Shown piece by piece: positions 56,822 through 64,000 of a stretch of DNA of 64,000 nt (the first letter of the stretch is position 1; each line of letters opens with the position of its first letter). The notes below the pieces were generated by a model, which made no database searches, was not told where the DNA came from, and was given only the letters and a program-made list of their open reading frames with translations. Both the position numbers and the translations under genes were made by a program. This DNA comes from Tricholoma matsutake. Lineage: Eukaryota > Basidiomycota > Agaricomycetes > Agaricales > Tricholomataceae. The DNA lies in contig AP026544.2 in the NCBI GenBank assembly GCA_026075535.2, positions 1,178,001-1,242,000 of the forward strand. The letters run 5' to 3'.

Positions 56822-57079
56822 CCAAGACCTGAACCCCCAATTACAGACATTGAATTCTCCATTTTACAACACCCTACGGAGAACCCCCTTTCTAATGACA
56901 CCACCGACTCGTTGATGCCACTGCCTGAGGCAGCATGAACAAGAAGAATCCAATCATGATCCGAGTTTGGACATGGTTTATTCCTCTATCGCACCCTACG
57001 ACCCCGACCCACCTCCTGATTGGAGAAGAGGAAAAGATTTTGATTGAAGTCAGTGACTTCGAAGATAGAGAGAGGGTGA

Positions 57080-57785
57080 TGTTACAATTTTTGTTATCAT
57101 AACCCACGATGACCAGACATATGCCAGCAAGACCGGGTACTTCATTTTTTCCTTCGCATTCGACTTGACTCATTCTGATGGGAAACACTTTGATGCCTGA
57201 CTTCCATCATTTGACATGCTGCGCCGCAGCATCCCTTGACATTGGACCCTTGACATTGGATCTGTGATGTCGGATGCCTCATGCTTGGCATGAGGCTTAT
57301 CTTCTATTGTTCTTTGACATACTGCGCCGTGGCACTCCATGACATCAGACGCCTCATGCTAGGCATGAGGCTTATTGTTCTATTGTTCTTTCTATTATTA
57401 CTTCACAAGGATCTTGTATTCCGATTGGACGATAGACATCTCTGAACTGTATATAAGCTACAGTAATACTGCCTGTATTCCTTAGCTTGACCTAATTCAA
57501 TCAATGGTCTTAGACTCAATCTGAACACTCAACAGTCTAGGAAATCCCTAGCTGTGATAAACTCGAACTCGACAGTTGGAAAGCCTCCAACTGTGATACA
57601 CAAACAAATGGTCTACTCAGAAAGCCTCTGAGTATGGATAGCTGTGACTACTTGAGGAAGTACCCAAGCAAAGGCAGGAAGCCTGATACACTAGAAAAGT
57701 CTCCTAGTGTGATACTGATACAGTTGGAAAGCGTCCAACTGTGATACATGACCCAAAGACTGAGTCGAGACCTATAGTCTTAACA
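57080..57785 (+). repeat. Gy-D 3' LTR with enlarged U3
   Basis: 706 bp, about 103 bp longer than the 5' copy. The extra length is a second copy of the block around CTGCGCCG...GGCATGAGG (about 57225-57370). The six stem-loops are conserved at about 57535-57745. It is preceded by the purine tract GATAGAGAGAGGGTGA. Confidence 0.88.
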
Positions 57786-58087
57786 GATTTTGTATTCTCC
57801 ATGGTACCATCAAAGATTTGTGGGGGCATGTACTTAGATAAGCACGCTTTTCCATTTTCAGATTTCTCCACCACCTCCTCATCCTGTGACATCCACTCCA
57901 CCATCTCCTCCATCTCATCATCTCTATCTCCTGCCATCTCTGGCTGTACTTCTGCTTGTCTGTGCTGTGATGCTGCCAACACTGACACTAATTGCGACAT
58001 TTTCACTGTAAGCGCAGCAATCTTTGCCTCTAGTGCTGGTGTGGGAATGGGATTAGGACTGGGATTAGAAGTTGAGGGTTCGGACAT
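57786..58087 (-). pseudogene. Gy-C Gag, N-terminal part
   Basis: From 58087 it reads MSEPSTSNPSPNPIPTP, a coiled-coil ALEAKIAALTVKMSQLVSVL, an acidic stretch and MPPQIFDGTMENTK, at which point Gy-D is inserted. It matches Gy-B Gag along its length. Confidence 0.85.
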
Positions 58088-58444
58088 AACGGGTAGATCT
58101 GTGATGAATCACTTCTTTGGCTAGGGTGCCTGATCTCGGAGTTATCACAGAATTCAGCTTGTAACTAAAATAGTCATCTGAATAGAGTAATGTAAATTGT
58201 AACTAAACCAGATCCAATCAGTTGTCTGGTTGCAGCTGTCCTAATGATGAGTGCTGCCTCTCGATCACTGGCAGTCGCAATGTAAGACAAGGGCCTGGCA
58301 TCGGCTTACAAAAGAAAAGGTAGATTATGTATATACAAGTACTTCCGGCTCATGTTGAAAGGATGAGTAACTGGATGTGGCAGTGAAACAATGATGTATG
58401 CACAAGTAAGAGAAAGCACACTGATATGGGAAGTTGTGTTCTTC

Positions 58445-58835
58445 TGTTAGGGCGACACCCACTATCTGCTAGCTAAGACCGTGCGGGTTCTCTCTACAAG
58501 AAGGGGACAGGATCCGTGTATGTGATGGGTGAATTGATGGGTTTGATGCAAGGATTATTAATAGATGAGTTTGTTGAGATAGGTCTTTCACACCAAAAGC
58601 ATAGGTGGAATACCTAAGAGAACACAACTAGGGTCCCCTAGGTGTATATTTAGGGTTTATATACTATGTTACATATATTGTACATTGTTCTTACCAACAC
58701 ATGCATACATGTACATACATCTTGATGCGTGCAAAATAAAATTCTCATGCTATCAAAGTGTAGTGTCATTTGGCATCATTGGGCATAGTAAAATAAAAAT
58801 GAAATTTTATTAGGTAATGGGGCAGTTTCCTAACA
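58445..58835 (-). repeat. Gy-C 5' LTR
   Basis: 391 bp, partner of 27878-28268. The next bases, GATGG, duplicate 27873-27877 and restore the hAT coding frame. Confidence 0.92.
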
Positions 58836-58840
58836 GATGG

Positions 58841-59004
58841 CTCAAGATTATCTCACAATTCCAGCAACTAGTGTCTCTGTGGAGTGTGTCTTTTCAAAGT
58901 CCCAACATATCTGTACTGATCCCTGAAGCTCATTGAAGGAAAACACTATCAAGATGGCCCTACTCACCAAGGTGTGGATATGCAGTGGACTATTTGAGAT
59001 GATG
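58841..59004 (+). pseudogene. hAT transposase, C-terminal dimerisation region
   Basis: Reads AQDYLTIPATSVSVECVFSK, then a stop-containing SSLKENTIKMALLTKVW and GLFEMM. This is the conserved C-terminal hAT dimerisation signature and continues the frame broken at 27877. The frame stops next to the DUF6589 breakpoint. Confidence 0.85.
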
Positions 59005-59901
59005 CCCAGCAGAGGATGAGATGGAAATTCCCATATGGGCAAGTGCTTGTATGACTTTCTCAGGGGTATTTGTAGAATGCAAAAATATGCCAAAGACACT
59101 CTCAAAAGCATTGCATTTAGCATTGCACCTTTGCATCATGATACTAATCATTACAACTTTCTTCTACATGTAGGCAAACTTGTTTAAAATTCAACAAAGT
59201 AAAGTAATGTGAACTACATACAATTGTGCAAATTGCATCTTGTCGAGCTCCTTTCTTCTTAGCATCTAGTCGAATGAAGGTTCTGTTCTTATCCACTGTC
59301 TCACAGACATCATTTTCATACAAGGTTGGGACAATTTAAGGCAACCCTTCCCACATATAATTGTCGGCATCCTTGCCAGCCCCAGCATCATTCATAATTT
59401 GATCTCCATCCATGTCCTTCTCATTACGGAGCCTCCCAGACTGTTTATCACCCAAAAGTAAAGGTCTAGGATGTTCCAAAGATCTGGTGCCAAGATCTTC
59501 ATCTGGCATGCCATGTCTTCAATGCGGAAATCATCTAGATCTTCAGCGGATGCATGGCTTGCATTGAAGTGCCAATCTTTGTTGCAAGTAAGTTCCTTGA
59601 TTGACTCAAGGTATTTCTTCTTCACAATGTTGTTTGCCCAAGTAAAAATTGACCCAGTAGAATCAGGATGTTGAGACAAAGCAGTAATGATATTGTCAGT
59701 ATCTTTTGTGAGCGCAAGGGTACATGGGTGAGTCTTAAAGCTAGAGTCTTCCAGAAGAGTGAGAATAAACTGTGCTAGAGTCAATTCCCAAGTGTGTACA
59801 TCAAAGATATCGATGACAGCTTGAAATGCAGTATTCATTTCCAAGTTGGGACTGACTACATCAGCAAACCCTGGGTTATGCCATAGCACCATAGACAACA
59901 T
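59005..59901 (-). pseudogene. DUF6589 protein, N-terminal part
   Basis: From 59901: LTLAQFILTLLEDSSFKTHP, SIKELTCNKDWHFNASHASA, EDLDDFRIEDMACQMKILAP and DLWNILDLYFWVINS. A low-complexity acidic segment and an intron follow, then VVMISIMMQRCNAKCNAFES, VFGIFLHSTNTPEKVIQALA and HMGISIS, where it meets the hAT 3' end. The next domain of the same gene is at 24490-23997. Both halves are on the minus strand in the right order, which supports a single gene split by the stack. Confidence 0.65.
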
Positions 59902-60040
59902 AGTGAGCTATAGAACACCATAGTGAGATATAGAACACCATAGCATTGTAGACACCATAGTCACTGTAGCCCTGTAGAACCTATAAACTCTATAGCAACC
60001 TGTAGACTCTATAGACTCTATAGGAGGTGGTAGTGTATGG
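59884..60040. repeat. CTATAG/CACCATAG short-repeat tract
   Basis: About 150 bp of imperfect tandem words: CTATAGAACACCATAGTGAG twice, then ACTCTATAG and CCTGTAGA several times. It lies just 5' of the DUF6589 fragment on its coding strand and breaks any longer frame. Confidence 0.7.
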
Positions 60041-60430
60041 TGGTTCATATTCAATATTTGTTCCAATTTAACACAATTGATATCAACAGAGCCCCTATGA
60101 ATTCTGACTACATAATTTTGAGTTAAATGATGATTACTGGTAAAAAAAAACATGTAGATTAGATCATTACAAAGTATATTTGGGCAAGGCTGCATAATCC
60201 CCCGATTCCCCTCCAATGTCAACTCATCACATTTCACAACGATGCAGATCAGATCTGTCATGAATTTTGTTGTCGCCTCCAAAATGTTGTCAGGATAGTG
60301 CTCAGGGGCGTCATCTGTGTTGCGAGTGGGAGATAGTGAGATAGGTTGGATATTGATAGAGATAGAAAATGTTGTAGTTTTCACGCACTTCTTCTAAGGT
60401 TGTAACAACATTTCTTGAGAGAAAACAAGG
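60041..60430. other. Unassigned sequence
   Basis: A reverse open frame continues through part of this stretch but shows no motif I recognise. It separates the DUF6589 fragment from the dynein fragment and includes the undefined 3' breakpoint of the latter. Confidence 0.4.
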
Positions 60431-63400
60431 TGGTGTGTTTGTACTTTGTGGAGGCTTCCCTGGATTCCTCTTGAGAAACCAAGGAAAAAACAAAGGTAAG
60501 CTGTAGAGCAAACACGTCAACCTTGGGCAACTTTGTGTCAAGCTTCTTCTGGAAAGGCAGTGGAGCTTTTGACCCTCGCCTTCAATATTAGATGCATGCA
60601 TCTCCTTCATTGCATTCCCCAGCTTCACTCTGAACTGACTGAGGATATCTCTCTGCCACAAGTCATACTTGGCATTCACCCTCACCTGTAGCTGCTCATA
60701 GTCAATGACACAGACACCAAATGACTTCTGCAGATCAGAGGTGTCAAATGTAGACTGTGCCTTCTTGATCTCCATGAGCAGTTGTTGCCAGTTGGCTAAT
60801 GAGTCACTGAGGTGGTTGAAGATGTATTCAGCCTTGAGATCCCATAACAACTGGAACTGCAGCCACTTGGCAACGTAGTCTTTGAGCTGCTGCACCTTGA
60901 GCTCGATGAGAGAGAATGGATGTTGTAGCATGTTGTCAGGGAATTGTGTTAGCTGTGAGCAGTCAGCACATCAATGGAGTAAGGTGAATCAAATATGACA
61001 GACTAGCAAGGTATATGTTGTTTCTGCAATATTAGCCCCTTCCATCTGCAGCCCAATCTCATACTGCAAGCTTTGGATCTGACATAGCCAACATACAATG
61101 CCTAGATAGAATCAGGAAAACATGAGCCTTAAGCAGAAGTTGGGAAAGATTGTAACAGCACATACCTAGCAAGTCATGCAACTGCCTAATCCAAGTTGAT
61201 CATGCATACTCTACTGGAGGATCCAGAAAGATAACCTGGTTTTGTATCTGACTTTCATGCATGATCGGTTTCAGCATCATATGCCCCTCCAAGAACTAGA
61301 CAAAAACAGGATATCACTCACCATCATCAACAAGCTTGAACAAAGCATACCTTTTCCTCCTTCACGTTTATCACCCCATCTCTTATTGGTGATGTCCTGA
61401 AGAGGAAGGGTATCACAATGGGTATCTTCATCAATTCTATTGAACTCTGCACACCATACTTGTATGATATGCAATAGCTGCTGTAGAAGGATGGTCTCTA
61501 TCTGATTGTCTAGTTCTGCCACCCAATGGTCTAGGTTGGCATAGCCTTCCAAATTCAGTTGATCGATCTGCACAGATGTTATCAACCATTGACCGTGTAA
61601 AACATGACATTAAGCTTACTGCATTGCCCAGCAGTTCTGAGAATGCCTTGGTCATATAGGAACATGTTGCTAGATCTTCTATGGCATGAAGGATATCCTT
61701 GTAAAGGTCAATTATGCTGTGTGTTTTATCCTGGGGGAGAATAATGAGCATGCAGAGAGATTTTCAATTTCAGGGACAAGCAACCTGAAGAATAGAAATG
61801 ACACCAGCAAACTCTCAAACAAACTGAATGTGTTGATTGACCCTCCCATCACTGGCAGAAACATATCGAGAGGTATCATATTGGTTTACAAAGTGATCCC
61901 AATGGATGATCATCCCTAACCAAAAAAAACCACAAATCAATCCTGATACCACCAATACCAAACCCCAACAAAAACACAATGAACCTTTAGTAATCATACT
62001 CTGCGACTCATTCCTATACTCTGCCACAAGCCACTCAGTCCCCTTATTATTCTCCACTGAATCCAGAGTCTGCCCATACATCCTCACAGTTTCCATCAAG
62101 CTCACAGCATGGGGATACACCCTCTTCACATCCCTCACCATATTCATAATCACATGCAGCACCTGAAAGTTAAGCCACAACAAATTCCTTACCTCCTTGA
62201 ACAATGTAATAATCTGCAGGTCAAAGTTCATTGCAAGCCGGAACCCTCCCCCACGCAATCGCACAATCTCAAACAATCACCCGTCAACTCCCATGTTCTG
62301 CCAGTTGATGTTGTGTAGCCATGCCTTGAACACTGGGTGCATGTCTTGTTGAATACAGTGATGAAACACTTGCTACATAGTACAACAGACTTGATACTAT
62401 ACTTGTTAAATTGTAGATATTATGACTCAAATTACTTTACTTCATATCTCACTTCATAGTGTAGCTATTACTTAGATTTTTGGACCCTGACATAGGGGGT
62501 AATGCAGATGCGATATAGTGGACACCTACTTTTATGCCTCACAGTTTTCTGGCACAACAGGAACAAACAAAAGCAAAATTCTACTATGTCTGGGAAACTA
62601 GACACTAGATTGATTTGGATAAAGTGCAATACACATTACTATTATTGAACCTGTGTTATAAGTGTGTTGCAGACAGTTGACTTGAGTTGCTGACTAGTGT
62701 TATACACTAGTAGAATTTGTCTTAAGCTTTAACATGTCTAACATCTTGCAGAATGTGGTGCTCTCATATTGGAGCTTTTGACCCTTGGCGTAGAGTTCCC
62801 ATCCTTTACCAAGCACATCCTCAATGTGTTTCATATAAGTGACTAGCTGTTGCTTGATTTTTTGTGCCCATATGATGGTGCCAGCAATGGGTGGGAGATC
62901 CCACATTTGCAACATGTGGTATGCTTCTGAGAACTGGTATTGTGTTTTGAACTGGTGTATAGGAAGGAGCTTAGTGTTGCTATTGTGCTGAGCTCTAAAA
63001 AGAAGCCACATGCCTTGTCGTGCAAATGCTTGATGTCCTCTTTCACTGAATCAATCAGCTGGGTCTGGTATTCCTGTATAGCACCTTGAATCTATGACAA
63101 ATCAACAATCAAGTCAAATGTCAACCTATGCAACACACCTTTGGCTGCATGAACAATGTGTTAAACTTTGAAAACACTCTGAACATTTCATTTGCATTCC
63201 TTGCTGTCCCAAGCCTATCCCTCAACCATGCAATGATCTGGTTCTCCACATGCAACACCTACTCATTGTACATATTCTCAGTGGCTACCCAAATTTCTAT
63301 GCCCTCTATAACACAAAATCAGTCAGCATAAAGGATAACACTGCTCAACTGCTCAATCCACCAACAGACACATCAAGCACATCAATCCACTTCACAACCT

Positions 63401-63698
63401 CATGTGCCTCCTTGACCTCCTCCTCCATATCCATCCCCCCTACCTCCATCCCCACACCCCCCAGCCCCTTTGTCAGACCTGTCATCACTGCCAGCTGTTC
63501 ATGTTGTTTCCTCCAGTCTCTTAAATACCTCATCCTCTCTTGGAGCTTCATATGTGCCAACTGCACCTTGATAGGGATGAACTTCTCTGACTGTTTCTTT
63601 CTTAGAACATCCTGTGTGATGGTGGTAAATTCTCTGATCAGATCATCCCATGTCCGAAATATGTTCATTGTCTGCACAAGGAGCCAGTTGAAGGTCTG
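60431..63698 (-). pseudogene. Cytoplasmic dynein heavy chain tail fragment
   Basis: From 63698 downward the pieces are collinear with the N-terminal tail (DHC_N1 region) of dynein heavy chain: [100 protein letters not shown]-like text at 62220, HAVSLMETVRMYGQTLDSVE, NLDHWVAELDNQIETILLQQ, KDYVAKWLQFQLLWDLKAEY and SFGVCVIDYEQLQVRVNAKY. Introns are retained, for example about 69 nt within 61915-61990 and one after KRWGDKR near 61345. A TAG stop (63259-63261) and many Arg to Cys/His/Trp/Gln changes mark a pseudogene. Motor and microtubule-binding domains are absent. Confidence 0.8.
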
Positions 63699-64000
63699 AG
63701 CAACCCCTGCAAGTGATAATGCCTCTTGCATGTCAACCATGTATGCGGCAAGAGGGGTGAACACATAGCAAAGAGAACTGGCTGGGTCTGACATCATGAT
63801 ACCAACTTTGGCTGCCTTTTTGAGTGGTTTCAGAATCAAGTCCAAACATTCATGTATCATGCAATTCTCTAAGACACCGCAAAGCTTTTGGTCTCAGTGG
63901 ATGAATTTGGGGACAGGGAGCAACACAAGTGGAAGGAAAGCATGGTTTGATGCCTTCATCTGAAAGTCCATGAAAAGGTTTGCGAGGCTTATCAGGAGGG
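63699..64000 (-). pseudogene. Plavaka transposase fragment, running off the window
   Basis: The reverse strand reads HAFLPLVLLPVPKFIH, stop, DQKLCGVLENCMIHECLDLI, LKPLKKAAKVGIMMSDP and YVFTPLAAYMVDMQEALSLA, a stretch characteristic of fungal Plavaka transposases (CACTA-related). After GVA at about 63699 the sequence passes in the same orientation into dynein coding sequence. The 5' part lies beyond the window edge. Confidence 0.7.

Larger units (their letters stand above)
51130..57785 (+). mobile_element. Gy-D: Ty3/gypsy chromovirus inserted in Gy-C gag
   Basis: 6656 bp, opposite in orientation to its host, with TSD GATTT (51125-51129 and 57786-57790). Removing it restores the Gag text MENTKSFISSIVLYIYG. 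The LTRs are 603 bp (5') and 706 bp (3'). Gag is interrupted by two array-bearing SINE-like units, and the region from the Gag C-terminus through the protease is missing. RT, RNase H, integrase and chromodomain are recognisable but carry stops. Confidence 0.9.
27878..58835 (-). mobile_element. Gy-C: Ty3/gypsy chromovirus split by nested inserts
   Basis: The terminal LTRs are 27878-28268 and 58445-58835, both 391 bp, beginning TGTTAGG and ending CCTAACA. The flanks carry the same 5 bp, GATGG (27873-27877 and 58836-58840), and removing the element rejoins the hAT frame (IAWMAQDYLTIPATS). Internal order on the minus strand is gag, protease, reverse transcriptase, RNase H, integrase, chromodomain. 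Two inserts, 28794-47009 and 51130-57785, must be removed, leaving about 6.08 kb, close to the 6.20 kb of sister Gy-B. All genes carry frameshifts or stops. Confidence 0.85.
24490..59004 (+). mobile_element. hAT element carrying a nested transposon stack
   Basis: The outermost insertion of the stack. Its transposase gene runs forward from about 24690 to 27877 and resumes at 58841 after removal of Gy-C. Its limits are inferred from where DUF6589 coding sequence stops on both sides (24490 and about 59004). Terminal inverted repeats and an 8-bp duplication were not found, so the right end may be truncated. Confidence 0.55.

Overview
The window looks like transposon-dominated DNA from a filamentous basidiomycete, most likely an agaricomycete. 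The reasons are short (42-80 nt) GT-AG introns with CTGAC-like branch points, several KDZ transposases with their associated cysteine clusters, Plavaka and DUF6589 fragments, chromodomain Ty3/gypsy elements and hAT elements. The species cannot be told. All family names come from recognising protein motifs by eye; nothing was searched. In the working names below, Gy-A to Gy-D are the four gypsy elements and KDZ-1 to KDZ-3 the three KDZ units.

Layout. 1-1453: repeat debris with a solo LTR and a GGACAG-type repeat array. 1454-8516: KDZ-1, with terminal inverted repeats of about 337 bp, a forward gene with an RTC4-like domain and a convergent KDZ transposase. 8517-14640: an island of apparently ordinary host DNA, rich in CpG. 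It holds an intact two-exon gene, two intact eight-exon paralogs transcribed away from each other, a frameshifted two-exon gene and the start of another gene. 15445-21101: KDZ-2, a transposase and a convergent accessory gene, hit by a MITE, a solo LTR and a hAT-type element inside that LTR. 21548-22960: a second, inverted copy of the hAT-type element.

24.5-59.0 kb is a nested stack that target site duplications (TSDs) and restored reading frames allow to be unpacked. A DUF6589 gene is split by a hAT element. The hAT transposase gene is split by Gy-C (27878-58835, TSD GATGG). Gy-C is split by KDZ-3 (about 28794-47009) and by Gy-D (51130-57785, TSD GATTT). KDZ-3 is split by Gy-A (31088-37016, TSD CTCAA) and Gy-B (40027-46229, TSD CATGG). 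Gy-D carries two array-bearing SINE-like units in its gag region. Removing the inserts leaves Gy-C about 6.08 kb long, against 6.20 kb for its intact sister Gy-B.

59.0-64.0 kb: the N-terminal half of the DUF6589 gene, then an intron-containing fragment of a cytoplasmic dynein heavy chain tail, joined in the same orientation to a Plavaka transposase fragment. This looks like gene capture or a rearranged pseudogene.

Almost every transposon gene here is broken. Differences between repeat copies are mostly CpG to TpG/CpA changes, as expected from methylated cytosine decay, while the 8.5-14.6 kb island keeps its CpG. The genes most likely to be functional are the three intact ones in that island.
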